Assembly (NCBI RefSeq): GCF_022662195.1
Contig: NZ_JAKMCS010000001.1
Span: forward strand, 434,001-498,000
DNA: 64,000 nt
DNA from: Aestuariivivens insulae
GTDB lineage: Bacteria; Bacteroidota; Bacteroidia; Flavobacteriales; Flavobacteriaceae
Direction of reading: 5' to 3'
The position numbers and the translations under genes were made by a program. This document shows, piece after piece, positions 8,645-18,463 of the stretch (its first letter is position 1; each line of letters starts with the position of its first letter). The notes beneath the pieces were generated by a model. That model was not told where the DNA came from, made no database searches, and saw only the letters and a list, made by a program, of their open reading frames with translations.

Positions 8645-9439
8645 ATGAGGACCTTTATCTTATTTTTGTTATTCATTAGCTCTTGGTCAATATTTTCCCA
8701 GAACTACCTGCGTACGGAAGTCAAGGGTGAAATTATTGCTGAGAGCAATGACGTTTCAGGAATAGCCATTTTTAACAAATCTTCAAATTCAGGAATGGTT
8801 ACCGACGATGATGGCGTGTTTGTCATTAAAGTAAAACTAAATGATATTATTGAAGTGAGCGCTCTTCAGTTTCAAAATATAACATTTCAAGTTAATAAAG
8901 CTATTATAGAATCCCGAACAATGAAGATTTTTTTAATAGAAGAGATTAGTAAATTGGAAGAAGTGGTCGTGTCCAGCAACAAGTTTTCGGGGAATTTAAA
9001 TACAGATATAGAAAGAGCAAATGCATTTATGCCTAAACAGGATGCTTTGTATTTTGGTCTTAGGCCGATGGATGACAATCAGTTTGAGCCCGATTACAAA
9101 TCTAAAATCAAGGGCAATGTATTGAACCCCGAACGCCAAAACATGATTTATGGTCTTAACATTGTTAATGTGGTCGACCAATTATTATTACCTCTATTTC
9201 GTTCTAAAGTTACCAACAAAAAAGCTCATGGTGTTCCAGAGGTGCCTATTGAAGCCATTAAGCATTATTTTGGAGCCGACTTTATAACCCATAACTTCAG
9301 TATTCCGGAACATAGGGTTGAAGAATTCATTCAATTCGTTCAGACTGAAGATTTTGATTATTCCTTGCTTAACTATGGAAAAGAAATGGAATTTTTAGAG
9401 CAACTTCATAAAAAGAGTGTTGAGTTTCTTGGGGACTAA
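8645..9439 (+). CDS. Carboxypeptidase-regulatory-like protein, paralogue 1
   Basis: A 264-residue exported protein with signal peptide MRTFILFLLFISSWSIFSQ. A carboxypeptidase-D regulatory-like beta-sandwich (about residues 27-105) follows, with TDDDGVFVIKVKLNDIIEVS and ALQF. Next come EEVVVSSNKF and GNLNTDIERA, reminiscent of the start of TonB-dependent receptors, but no plug or barrel follows. The C-terminal ~120 residues have no family I recognise. It is the first of three tandem paralogues that share the LNDIIE and GNLxxDI motifs. Confidence 0.72.
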   Translation: MRTFILFLLFISSWSIFSQNYLRTEVKGEIIAESNDVSGIAIFNKSSNSGMVTDDDGVFVIKVKLNDIIEVSALQFQNITFQVNKAIIESRTMKIFLIEEISKLEEVVVSSNKFSGNLNTDIERANAFMPKQDALYFGLRPMDDNQFEPDYKSKIKGNVLNPERQNMIYGLNIVNVVDQLLLPLFRSKVTNKKAHGVPEVPIEAIKHYFGADFITHNFSIPEHRVEEFIQFVQTEDFDYSLLNYGKEMEFLEQLHKKSVEFLGD

Positions 9440-9528
9440 ACAACATATTCTTATTTGTTTCTTCTTGATTTTTAACAAACTATTATCAACTCCTTGTGTT
9501 TTATTTAAGATTTTAAGCACGTTCTTTA

Positions 9529-10344
9529 GTGTTTAAAATAAGCAACTTGAATAGACTATTACCAGCCTTATTGTTTTTGTTTTGTATGTCGACTGTTGTG
9601 GGGCAAAACACAAAGCGTATCAAAGTAAAAGGTCTTGTGTTTTCTGAAGAAAATGATATTGAAGCCGTGACCATTTTCAATACATCTTCCAATAAAGGAA
9701 CCATTACAAACAATGAAGGTGAGTTTGAGCTAGAGGTAGCTTTAAATGATATTATAGAAATTTCCGCATTACAATTTAAACCAGCGACCATTACTATAGG
9801 TGAGGAAGTAATTAAATTTGAGCAATTAAAAATACAATTGGTAGAACAGGTCAATCAATTGGATGCCGTTACGCTTTCTGCAGGGCTAACAGGAAATTTA
9901 GCAACAGATATTACCAATGCTAAAACAGTTAAGCCAATAACCATTGATATGGGCGATCTAAGTGTTGCTTACGAGTATCAAGTCGATAGGGCCTCGGATA
10001 ATTCTGTAGTGATGAAAGAATTAAAGGGGATAACCAGTAAGGGCGAGTTGAACAATGGTATTAATTTTGCAGCCCTATTAGGGATTAGTAGGGTGTGGTT
10101 CAAATGGAAAGAAAAGCCCAAGTTGGTTAAGGAAAAGCCAAAAACGATTTTAGATGTTTTCACCAAAGAACACCTAAGTGAAGCTTGTAATATGTCAGTC
10201 GATAAAGTTGAAGCCTTTATTGTGTTTGTTGAAGAAAAAGGAGTGCAACCAGAACTTTTAAAACCAGAAAAAGAAATGCAGCTTCTTGAATATTTAATGG
10301 AACAAAGTAAACTGTTTTTAAATGAGTTGCATGTTAAAAAATAG
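9529..10344 (+). CDS. Carboxypeptidase-regulatory-like protein, paralogue 2
   Basis: The 271-residue protein repeats the architecture of the upstream gene: signal peptide ending near VVGQ, a regulatory-like domain with FELEVALNDIIEISALQFKP, then GLTGNLATDITNAK and a C-terminal helical segment. The best start is GTG at 9529; a TTG six codons later is possible, since no ATG precedes the signal peptide. The end overlaps the next gene. Function unknown; probably envelope-associated. Confidence 0.7.
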   Translation: MFKISNLNRLLPALLFLFCMSTVVGQNTKRIKVKGLVFSEENDIEAVTIFNTSSNKGTITNNEGEFELEVALNDIIEISALQFKPATITIGEEVIKFEQLKIQLVEQVNQLDAVTLSAGLTGNLATDITNAKTVKPITIDMGDLSVAYEYQVDRASDNSVVMKELKGITSKGELNNGINFAALLGISRVWFKWKEKPKLVKEKPKTILDVFTKEHLSEACNMSVDKVEAFIVFVEEKGVQPELLKPEKEMQLLEYLMEQSKLFLNELHVKK

Positions 10345-11131
10345 AGCGTTCTTTTTAATCGTTGTTATGTTTGGTGTGCCTAAGATTTATGCTCAATCGG
10401 TTGAAATACTTGGGAAGGTTATTGGAGATAAAGATGTAGAGAATATACATGTTATCAATAAAACGGCCCAATTATTTGCTGTAACAAACAAAGATGGCGT
10501 GTTTAAAATAACAGCAAGTTTAAACGATACCTTAGTGTTTTCGTCGGTACAGTATAAAGTCCATAATTTAAACATTACCAATGCCATTATATTAACAAAA
10601 ACCTGTATTGTGAAACTGGAAGAGCAGGTAAACGAACTCGACGAGGTTTTGGTAGGCAAGGTGTTAACAGGGAATTTGGCCTCCGATATCAAAAATATAG
10701 ATGGCAAACCCCCAATTAACTTTTACGATGTAGGTATTCCTGGGTATACAGGTAAACAGGCAACACAGAGTGAACGTCGGTTGGCGGAAGCGGGAGATTT
10801 TAAACCTAAAATGCTTATGGGATTGTTAGGAGGAGGGCTGCCGCTCAATCCTATTTTGAATGGGATATCGGGGAGAACCAAAATGCTGAAAAGGCGTGTA
10901 GATATAGAGCATCGGGAGGATTTGATGCAAAGTATCAAGTCTCGCTTAGCGAAAGATTTTTTTGCTTCTAATCCGTTGGACGATAATCTGAAAATGGATT
11001 TTTTCTATTTCTGTGCCGACGATGAAAACTTTATTAAAAGATGTAAAAATCAAACCGATTTTAAAGTTTTGGCCTTTTTAAGGATGAAATACAGACAGTA
11101 CCAAGCAAATCGTAATATATCTGAGGATTAA
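10331..11131 (+). CDS. Carboxypeptidase-regulatory-like protein, paralogue 3
   Basis: Third paralogue in the row. I place the start at the ATG at 10331 (MLKNRAFFLIVVMFGVPKIY), which gives a clean signal peptide. An in-frame ATG at 10322 is also possible; both overlap the end of paralogue 2. The regulatory-like domain includes FKITASLNDTLVFSSVQYK and is followed by LTGNLASDIKNIDG. Its C-terminal half differs from the other two and contains LLGGGLPLNPILNGISGRT. Function unknown. Confidence 0.7.
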   Translation: MLKNRAFFLIVVMFGVPKIYAQSVEILGKVIGDKDVENIHVINKTAQLFAVTNKDGVFKITASLNDTLVFSSVQYKVHNLNITNAIILTKTCIVKLEEQVNELDEVLVGKVLTGNLASDIKNIDGKPPINFYDVGIPGYTGKQATQSERRLAEAGDFKPKMLMGLLGGGLPLNPILNGISGRTKMLKRRVDIEHREDLMQSIKSRLAKDFFASNPLDDNLKMDFFYFCADDENFIKRCKNQTDFKVLAFLRMKYRQYQANRNISED

Positions 11132-11311
11132 TGTTGGAATGCTTTTTGAAAGCACCTACTGCATATTCTAATTCAAATATATACTTTAGCAGCATTATTG
11201 AGAATAAATTGAGAAATGAGCGTAAACAAGTTTAATTTTTTTAGCAAAAGCGCAGTGGTTGATTTATGTGGAAGTTTTTTGATTTATTTTATATGATAAA
11301 ATTTTAAATAG

Positions 11312-11809
11312 ATGAAGCAGTTAATTATAGGTTTAGTATTGTTACCATTTTTTGCATTCACAGTTGTGCATAAATTTTATGTAAGTGTTACACAAATTAA
11401 TTACATAGAAGACAAGCAATCAGTACAAATAACGTCAAGAATTTTTATAGATGATATGGAAAATGTATTGAGGGATCGTTATGATGAATCATTAACACTA
11501 GCAGGCAAAGATGAACCAAAAACAGTTGATGATTTTATTGAAAAATACTTAAAGGAAAAATTTTTAATAAAGATTAATGGTGAAAACGTGCAAGCTCACT
11601 TTTTGGGAAAGGAATACGACGCAGATATTATGCGCTGTTATCTTGAAGTTGAAAGTGTAAAAAGTATTAAAGCCTTTGAAGTTAGTAACCAGGTATTGTT
11701 AGATTTTTACGAAGATCAACAAAATATTATCAAAACCAATATTTATTCAAAACAGAAGAGCGCCGTCCTTTCCAAGAAAAACCATTCGCTAATGTTAAAG
11801 TTTAATTAA
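11312..11809 (+). CDS. DUF6702 family exported protein
   Basis: A 165-residue protein with a short N-terminal hydrophobic signal (MKQLIIGLVLLPFFAFTVVH) and then HKFYVSVTQINYIEDKQSVQ, ITSRIFIDDMENVL and a C-terminal IIKTNIYSKQKSAVL. I recognise it as the DUF6702 family, usually next to an M1 peptidase in Flavobacteriaceae, as here. No catalytic motif is visible; a periplasmic or membrane role is likely. Confidence 0.7.
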   Translation: MKQLIIGLVLLPFFAFTVVHKFYVSVTQINYIEDKQSVQITSRIFIDDMENVLRDRYDESLTLAGKDEPKTVDDFIEKYLKEKFLIKINGENVQAHFLGKEYDADIMRCYLEVESVKSIKAFEVSNQVLLDFYEDQQNIIKTNIYSKQKSAVLSKKNHSLMLKFN

Positions 11810-11919
11810 AAAGCTTATCAAAAACCTAAAAATCACTATTTTCGGGCGCTTTTATTTGTTGGAAACTTAATGTTTTTGACTTAAAAATAATAATTCATTA
11901 AAAAAATCAATATTCAGTA

Positions 11920-14181
11920 ATGCAAAAATTGAAGTACCTCGTTTTATCAATTGCTATTATCTCTTCCAGTGTATTTGCCCAAGAGCAAGAAAAGGTTAAG
12001 CCTCAAGGGCATACCGATCAAAATAAGTTCAGGCAGATGAAAGACCTGTTGGCAACGCCAAATGAAACCAGAACGGCATCGGGAGCACCAGGATATGCTT
12101 ATACACAGCAAAAGGTAGACTATGTCATGAATATTCGATTGGATGAAAATAAAAATCAAATTTTTGGTGACGAAAAAATAACTTACCATAACAATTCAAA
12201 GGATCATTTAGAATATTTGTGGGTTCAATTGGACCAAAATATGAGAGCGAAAGACTCTAAAACTCCAGATATAAATACAGAAAATCTTGAGTCTCCTTTC
12301 TATGGGCCGCAATCATTTACCAATGCCAATTTAAAAGATCGTTTTGATGGAGGGTTCAATATAGAATACGTCAAAAATGAAGATGGCTCGAGTTTGTCGC
12401 ATATCATCAATCAAACCATGATGCGTATTAACTTGCCCAAACCGTTAGCTCCAGGTGAAGTTTTTAAATTTCAAATAAAATGGTGGTATAATATCAACGA
12501 TATTAATGTAGATGGCGGGCGTTCTGGTTTGGAAACTTTTCCTGATGGGAACAACAATTACACCATAGCACAGTTTTACCCAAGACTTTGTGTATACGAT
12601 AATGTTGAAGGATGGCAAAATATGCAGTTTTGGGGACGAAGTGAATTTGCTTTAGAGTTTGGAGATTTTGAAGTAAAAATAACCGTTCCAGCCGATCATG
12701 TATTAGAAGCTACAGGAGATTTGCAAAACCCAAAGGATGTATTGAGCAAAGAACAGCAAAAACGCTATGAAGCTGCTAAAAAATCCTTTAAGGATCCCGT
12801 TTTTATTGTAACCCAAGAAGAAGCCGAGCTAGCTGAAAAAGGTAGAAGCGCAAAAACCAAAACTTGGCATTTTAAAGCAGACCAAGTTAGGGACTTTGCC
12901 TTTGCATCATCAAGGAAATATATTTGGGATGCTATGGCTGTTGATATTAATGGACGTTCGGTAATGGCCATATCGCTTTACCCAAAAGAAGGGAATCCGT
13001 TATGGGAAGAGCATTCCACTCGCGTTGTAGCGAATACTTTAGAAGAATATTCCAAACTTACCTTCGATTATCCTTATAGTAAAGCCGTTTCTGTACATTC
13101 CGAAAGACAAGGCATGGAATACCCTATGATCTGTTTCAACTACGGTCGTCCAAATCCAGATGGTACCTATTCAGAAAGAACAAAAAGAGGGATGATTGGC
13201 GTGATTACCCATGAGGTAGGACATAACTTTTTCCCCATGATTGTGAATAGTGATGAACGTCAGTGGACATGGATGGACGAAGGGCTTAACTCTTTTGTTG
13301 AAACCCTGGCAGAGTTGGATTACGACCCCAATTTTATTACTGGGAACCTACCAAAGGACATTGTGCCTTACATGGGCGGAGATCAGTCGCATTTATCGCC
13401 AATAATGTCACAAGGAGACTATGTGTTTCAATTTGGTCCTAATGCCTATACCAAGCCAGCTGCTGGTTTGTATATGCTAAGACATACCATTATGGGGCCA
13501 GAATTGTTCGATTATGCCTTTAGGACCTATTCACAACGTTGGATGTTTAAACACCCAACGCCGGCAGACTTTTTCAGAACTATGGAAGATGCCTCAGCAA
13601 TGGATTTAGACTGGTTTTGGAGAGGATGGTTCTACACAACAGACTATACCGATATAGGAGTAAAAGAGGTAAAACAATATTATTTGACCGATAAGCCAAC
13701 TGAAGAAGCCAAAAAACTGGCCGAGCGTTATAATATGAACCTAAAAGATTATGAAGGTAAACTGATTTATTATGCTGAAGCAGAAAATGGAGTGGTGCCA
13801 GCCGATGCAAAAACGCCATCAGATTTTAGTGTTTTAAATAATTATATAGCAAGTTTGTCCAATGATGAAAAAGCTAAATTAAAAGAAGCGCCAAAGCATT
13901 TTTATCAAGTTACTTTTGATAAACCAGGCGGATTGGTTATGCCAATTATTGTTGAGTTAACTTATGAAGATGGAACAAAGGAAAGGATAACCTATCCAGC
14001 CCAAATATGGCGCTATAATGAGCACGAGGTGACCAAGGTTTATAAAACAACAAAAGCCATTACAAGCATAGTTGTAGATCCGGATTTGGAAACAGCTGAT
14101 GTAGATACTTCCAATAATTCATGGCCTAAGCAAGAGAAAGAAAGCCAATTCGATAAGTTTAAGAGTAAAATAGAGGGATAA
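11920..14181 (+). CDS. M1 family zinc metallopeptidase, exported
   Basis: A 753-residue aminopeptidase-N-like enzyme. A signal peptide (ending SSSVFAQ) precedes an N-terminal beta domain. The catalytic domain has the zinc site HEVGH at 431-435, with Glu432 as base and the third ligand Glu454 in WMDEGLNSF. The exopeptidase-type GAMEN motif is replaced by GMEYPM near residue 403, as in several Bacteroidetes M1 enzymes, so true aminopeptidase specificity is uncertain. It should be periplasmic. It ends at a strong terminator. Confidence 0.9.
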   Translation: MQKLKYLVLSIAIISSSVFAQEQEKVKPQGHTDQNKFRQMKDLLATPNETRTASGAPGYAYTQQKVDYVMNIRLDENKNQIFGDEKITYHNNSKDHLEYLWVQLDQNMRAKDSKTPDINTENLESPFYGPQSFTNANLKDRFDGGFNIEYVKNEDGSSLSHIINQTMMRINLPKPLAPGEVFKFQIKWWYNINDINVDGGRSGLETFPDGNNNYTIAQFYPRLCVYDNVEGWQNMQFWGRSEFALEFGDFEVKITVPADHVLEATGDLQNPKDVLSKEQQKRYEAAKKSFKDPVFIVTQEEAELAEKGRSAKTKTWHFKADQVRDFAFASSRKYIWDAMAVDINGRSVMAISLYPKEGNPLWEEHSTRVVANTLEEYSKLTFDYPYSKAVSVHSERQGMEYPMICFNYGRPNPDGTYSERTKRGMIGVITHEVGHNFFPMIVNSDERQWTWMDEGLNSFVETLAELDYDPNFITGNLPKDIVPYMGGDQSHLSPIMSQGDYVFQFGPNAYTKPAAGLYMLRHTIMGPELFDYAFRTYSQRWMFKHPTPADFFRTMEDASAMDLDWFWRGWFYTTDYTDIGVKEVKQYYLTDKPTEEAKKLAERYNMNLKDYEGKLIYYAEAENGVVPADAKTPSDFSVLNNYIASLSNDEKAKLKEAPKHFYQVTFDKPGGLVMPIIVELTYEDGTKERITYPAQIWRYNEHEVTKVYKTTKAITSIVVDPDLETADVDTSNNSWPKQEKESQFDKFKSKIEG

Positions 14182-14192
14182 TTTTTGTGTAG

Positions 14193-14225
14193 AAAAGCCG
14201 ATTTTTTATAATCGGCTTTTTTTTT
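14193..14225 (+). terminator. Rho-independent terminator after the M1 peptidase
   Basis: A 10-bp stem AAAAGCCGAT / ATCGGCTTTT with an 8-nt loop, followed by Ts, 12 bp after the stop codon. Confidence 0.88.
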
Positions 14226-14245
14226 ATTCTAAGCAAACATCTTAT

Positions 14246-14253
14246 TATATTTG
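14246..14253 (+). promoter_or_regulatory. -7 element immediately upstream of tatA
   Basis: TATATTTG is a perfect TAnnTTTG match and ends only 4 bp before the GTG start. A transcript begun at the usual distance would start at or near the initiation codon, so the tatA mRNA may be leaderless. No clear -33 box is seen. Confidence 0.5.
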
Positions 14254-14257
14254 TATC

Positions 14258-14545
14258 GTGATACAACATGCAACATTTTTGTTTATTAGTGGTGGCGAAA
14301 TAGCATTTATACTATTTATCGCCATTATGGTTTTTGGTGCCGATAAGTTGCCCGAAATAGCTCGTGGCTTAGGCAAAGGTATGCGAACACTAAAAGATGC
14401 TACCAACGATATAAAGCACGAGATTACCAAAAGTGCAGAAAACCACGGTATCGATACCAGTATGACTTCCGATATCAAAAAAGAACTGGATCAAGTAAAA
14501 GAAGACCTTGAAGACTTCACAGGTTCTGTAAAGCGTAAATTGTAG
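14258..14545 (+). CDS. tatA: TatA/TatE family twin-arginine translocase subunit
   Basis: The 95-residue protein has the standard TatA plan: one N-terminal membrane helix (FLFISGGEIAFILFIAIMVF), the hinge FGADKLPEIARGLGKGM, then an amphipathic helix and a charged tail. It forms the pore-like component that moves folded proteins across the inner membrane. The start is GTG; the first in-frame ATG lies inside the membrane helix, so GTG is needed. No tatC is adjacent. Confidence 0.92.
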   Translation: MIQHATFLFISGGEIAFILFIAIMVFGADKLPEIARGLGKGMRTLKDATNDIKHEITKSAENHGIDTSMTSDIKKELDQVKEDLEDFTGSVKRKL

Positions 14546-14556
14546 TAATTTTAAGT

Positions 14557-15201
14557 TTACTTTTTTCGGCTAATAGTTAAGCCATCCCTAATAGGTAAAA
14601 CAACGGTTTCTACTCTTTTGTCATGTTTTAAGAGCGCATTGTATTCAATAAGTGCAGGGGTTGAAGTGTCGTCTTTTTTAAATGTTGTTTCTAGCACTTT
14701 GCCACTCCACAGTACATTATCACTTAAAATGATACCACCCGTATTTAGTTTGTCGATAATAATGTTAAAGTAATTGGTATAGTTTTCTTTGTCGGCGTCA
14801 ATAAATACCAAATCGAAGGTTTTGTTTAGTTGAGGTACAATATCCAAGGCATTACCCAGGTGCTGAAAAATTTGGTGGCCATAATCAGACTTATCAAAAT
14901 ACTTACGTTGGAAATCATAAAGTTCCTCATCAATATCTATGGTATGTAGTTCGCCATTATTTTGCATGCCCTCGGCCAAACACAGGGCAGAATAGCCTGT
15001 GTAAGTGCCAATCTCTAAGATGTTTTTCGGATTTACCAATTTGGAAATCATACTCAATACCCTTCCCTGATAATGACCGCTTAGCATTCGGGGTTGCAAT
15101 ACTTTTTGGTAGGTTTCTCTATTGAGTTGTTGTAACAATTCCGGTTCGTTCTCAGAATGGTTAACTACATAATTGTCTAAAGCTTCTGGTATGAAATGCA
15201 T
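14557..15201 (-). CDS. O-methyltransferase (caffeoyl-CoA OMT family)
   Basis: The 214-residue protein matches the bacterial Methyltransf_3 family. SAM-binding motif I reads ILEIGTYTGYSALCLAEGM; other motifs are LHTIDIDEELYDFQRKYF, DLVFIDADKENYTNYF (metal/SAM Asp) and GGIILSDNVLWSGKV. These are the metal-dependent catechol-type methyltransferases; the substrate is unknown. It converges on tatA with an 11-bp gap. Confidence 0.87.
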   Translation of the reverse strand: MHFIPEALDNYVVNHSENEPELLQQLNRETYQKVLQPRMLSGHYQGRVLSMISKLVNPKNILEIGTYTGYSALCLAEGMQNNGELHTIDIDEELYDFQRKYFDKSDYGHQIFQHLGNALDIVPQLNKTFDLVFIDADKENYTNYFNIIIDKLNTGGIILSDNVLWSGKVLETTFKKDDTSTPALIEYNALLKHDKRVETVVLPIRDGLTISRKK

Positions 15202-15566
15202 AACTATATTATATAATTAGGGCAAAGATAGAGAGAATAATTGATGTGATAGGTTTTAATGCCTGGTTTGCAGGGGATATATACAGTTAGCAAAAGATTG
15301 TTTGATATGGGATTAAAGTTGTATTTATCGGGTATAAAATAAAAGAGTATAAATGAGTAATATTTTAATGTTTTATACAGATAAGTATTAGATTGTGAAA
15401 TGAGTTAATAGGCTGATTAACAGTGTAACGTGTGATTTTGAAAAAGATTTAATAAAAAAACATAGTATCCGAATAGTACTACAATCAATTTCAACTGTAT
15501 TATATATGTAGAAACACACTAAACCCATTATACAATTTTTAAATCATCAATAAAAACAATCAAAAA
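15202..15566. other. Intergenic region, no gene recognised
   Basis: A 365-bp AT-rich gap between the divergent O-methyltransferase and the 946-residue thioredoxin-domain gene. It must hold promoters for both, but I see no convincing -33/-7 pair, long hairpin or repeat. Confidence 0.4.
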
Positions 15567-18407
15567 ATGAAACAGTTACAAAAAAGAATTACACTTATAG
15601 CTTTTATGCTTTTTGTTACTCTCGGTTTTTCACAGTCCTTAAAATCGGGGGGCATCCATTTGCCAAAACAAGCTATAGGTGAGTGGTATAGTAATTCTGG
15701 AACAGGAGAATATAATGGCGTATTAATACATCAAGATTTTATAGAATATGGTTATCGTGCTTTTATGTATCAAGACATAAAGAAAATAGATGACGTGACT
15801 TACGGCTTTGTGTCGAAAGATGCTTTTGGGAATAGTATTAATGGCGAATTACAAGTTATTAATAAAGATTCCATTCAATTAAAGCGAGGGAATATGCCAA
15901 AACTTATTTATGCTTCTCGAGAAGCCCCAGAGGATAGTAAGCGTACTCTATTTACAGAAGTTTTGGAGGTTATAAAAAAGAAATGGTATACCACAGATGG
16001 TAACAATAGTTTAGAGTTTGATGTAACCAATGGGCAGTTTGTTTTTAGAGGAGAAAACTATAATATAGAAGAAATTGTCAATTTTAAGTCCAATGGGAAT
16101 AATGAATATCGATTTATAGTAAAAAGCAATGAAACATATTGGATGTTTTATTTTAAAAACTGGTCCGAACATTATTTGCAGGTTGGTTTTAATGGTAAAA
16201 TGGGCGATTTGTATAAATCGAATAAGGACTATCCAGATTATAGAATAGCAGATGTTCCAGCTTATATAACATCTATTATGCCCAAAGCTTTACGGGGTAA
16301 TTGGCTAAAAACAGATGGTAGTAATTTATGGGGGCTTGGTTTTTATTACAATTACGCTGTAGTCGATAAAGCCATTTGGAACTATACATCGGTAAAACAA
16401 AAAGGTAAGTGGACGGTTATTACTTTGGAAAATAATGGTCAAGAAAAAACCATTTTCGCTAAGCCAAATAAAGACAATACGGTAAGCTTTGGTGCAAATA
16501 AGAAGCAATTGATCGCTTATGGCCTAAACCAAACTAACCATCCTAATTTTAAAACAATAACTACAGAAACAAACATTTTTGAAGGCTTCTTAAAAAATGG
16601 AATAGCCACCTATTCGGGTATTATTAGAAATTATAATAAAGCACAAGGCCATACGGGTACCGCTTATGTGAATAATGTGTTTACCGGTGAGCAAAATTCG
16701 TACCTCATTGAGATTAAAGAGGATGGTAGTTTTACGGTATGTTTTCCTTGTTATCATTTGCAGCAGGTATATGTTAAATTACCTGAAAGTTACAATACGG
16801 TTTATGTAGAACCGGGAAAGCAAACCTGGCAACTAATAAATAGTGATAAAAGAGGTGAAGGTTTTTTTGCGGGTGACCTTGCCCAACTAAATACCGATTG
16901 TTCTAGTTTGGATTTTTTAGTGTTTGATAGAGAATATTATAACCTAACAAAAAGAATTGCCTCTTTGGAACCCCAAGATTACAAGGCAGAATGCTTTAAA
17001 TTACAGCAAAAACAATTAGCCCAATTAGACAGTGTAAGCAAAACAAGGTATTTAAGTGAAGAAGCTTATCGTTTAATGGCACTTAATTTAGAATACAGGG
17101 GTTACGAATATGCCTTAAGCTATGATATGTATAAAAGAACACCCTATAAAGAAAAGGCTAATGTTGATAAAGACTATATAGATTTTATTACCCCAGAAGT
17201 TTTAAATAATAAAACAGCAATACTCACAAGTAGTTATACTTCATTTATTAACCGTTTAAGATTCTTAAGCTTTTTAAGAGAAGGGATTAGTGTTAGGCAC
17301 CCAGATGTTCTAGAATTAAGTGAACTATTAGAACAACAAAAAGTAAATGTAACAGCAGAGGAAGAAGAATTAATAGCTCTCCACAAAACCTTTAAAAAGG
17401 AAAATGCTGCAATTTTAAGAAAACAAAACGATTTTAATAATAAGTATCGAGAGGTTCAACTGGGGATAGGAAACAAAGTAGGAGCGATTTATCAAAAACT
17501 AACAGAAGAAGACAGAAAACAAATACTCGATAACGGATCAATAGATTTGGAAAAAATTGAAAACATAGCTAAGGTTAAAAATATCAATATTGCTTTTACT
17601 AATGACGAATTGGAGTATCATAAAGTGTCTAAAAACTTATTGTCAGAAGAAGAACGTGAACGTTTAAAGTCTTTTCGTTCTGAAGCTTTGAATAAAAGGG
17701 ATAACGCTTTTAAAACAAAGTACAAAACCTTTGTGGATAAGTATGTGACTAATGAAATAAGAAAACAAAGTCTAGAAAAAATCCATGAAAATTTAGGCGA
17801 CAATTTTAGTGCAGATATTATAGTGGCTCAGGAGGTGCTAGGTAGCCTATCCCGGTATTTTGTTCCATTTAAAGATGAAGAACTTACAGCCTTTGAAGGC
17901 CTGGTCGAATCACCATTTGTGGCGTCTGCTTTTAAAATAGAAAACGACAGGTTAAAGGCTAAAATAGAAGCCAATAAATCTAAAACGGGCTTTGCTAATA
18001 ACGCGATACCTGAAACAGAAGCCGATAAGGTCTTCGAGGCGATCATGTCAAAATACAAAGGCAAAGTGGTATTTGTAGATTTTTGGGCAACTTGGTGTGG
18101 CCCATGCCGTTCTGGAATGAAGCGTATGAAACCTTTAAAAGAAGAACTAAAAGATAAAGACATTGTTTTTGTATACATAACCAATCCTTCATCTCCGGAA
18201 CAAACTTATAATAATATGATCCCAGATATTAAAGGAGAACATTATCGGGTATCTAAAGATGAATGGAACCATTTATCATCTCGATTTAATATAACTGGAA
18301 TACCTCATTATTTATTGGTAGACAAAGAAGGGAATATTGTAAAAGATAATACAGGCGATTTAAGAACACCAGAAAGTGTTAAGCATTTGTTTGAAACCTA
18401 TTTGTAA
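15567..18407 (+). CDS. Large exported protein with C-terminal TlpA-type thioredoxin domain
   Basis: 946 residues. The signal peptide is MKQLQKRITLIAFMLFVTLG, ending before FSQ, without a lipobox. Residues about 25-330 look beta-rich and contain repeated WY and GxWxxxDGxN-like pieces (KKWYTTDGNN, LRGNWLKTDGSN). The middle (~450-800) is charged and helical. The C terminus is a thioredoxin fold with VDFWATWCGPCRSGMKRM, active Cys844 and Cys847, and the cis-Pro loop ITGIPHYLLV. Such fusions act as periplasmic thiol-disulfide reductases in Bacteroidetes. It is about twice the length of ordinary TlpA lipoproteins. Confidence 0.8.
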   Translation: MKQLQKRITLIAFMLFVTLGFSQSLKSGGIHLPKQAIGEWYSNSGTGEYNGVLIHQDFIEYGYRAFMYQDIKKIDDVTYGFVSKDAFGNSINGELQVINKDSIQLKRGNMPKLIYASREAPEDSKRTLFTEVLEVIKKKWYTTDGNNSLEFDVTNGQFVFRGENYNIEEIVNFKSNGNNEYRFIVKSNETYWMFYFKNWSEHYLQVGFNGKMGDLYKSNKDYPDYRIADVPAYITSIMPKALRGNWLKTDGSNLWGLGFYYNYAVVDKAIWNYTSVKQKGKWTVITLENNGQEKTIFAKPNKDNTVSFGANKKQLIAYGLNQTNHPNFKTITTETNIFEGFLKNGIATYSGIIRNYNKAQGHTGTAYVNNVFTGEQNSYLIEIKEDGSFTVCFPCYHLQQVYVKLPESYNTVYVEPGKQTWQLINSDKRGEGFFAGDLAQLNTDCSSLDFLVFDREYYNLTKRIASLEPQDYKAECFKLQQKQLAQLDSVSKTRYLSEEAYRLMALNLEYRGYEYALSYDMYKRTPYKEKANVDKDYIDFITPEVLNNKTAILTSSYTSFINRLRFLSFLREGISVRHPDVLELSELLEQQKVNVTAEEEELIALHKTFKKENAAILRKQNDFNNKYREVQLGIGNKVGAIYQKLTEEDRKQILDNGSIDLEKIENIAKVKNINIAFTNDELEYHKVSKNLLSEEERERLKSFRSEALNKRDNAFKTKYKTFVDKYVTNEIRKQSLEKIHENLGDNFSADIIVAQEVLGSLSRYFVPFKDEELTAFEGLVESPFVASAFKIENDRLKAKIEANKSKTGFANNAIPETEADKVFEAIMSKYKGKVVFVDFWATWCGPCRSGMKRMKPLKEELKDKDIVFVYITNPSSPEQTYNNMIPDIKGEHYRVSKDEWNHLSSRFNITGIPHYLLVDKEGNIVKDNTGDLRTPESVKHLFETYL

Positions 18408-18463
18408 AACATCATTCAGAATGAAAAATGATGGGCGCATTATTAACTATAAGTAAATTTCAA

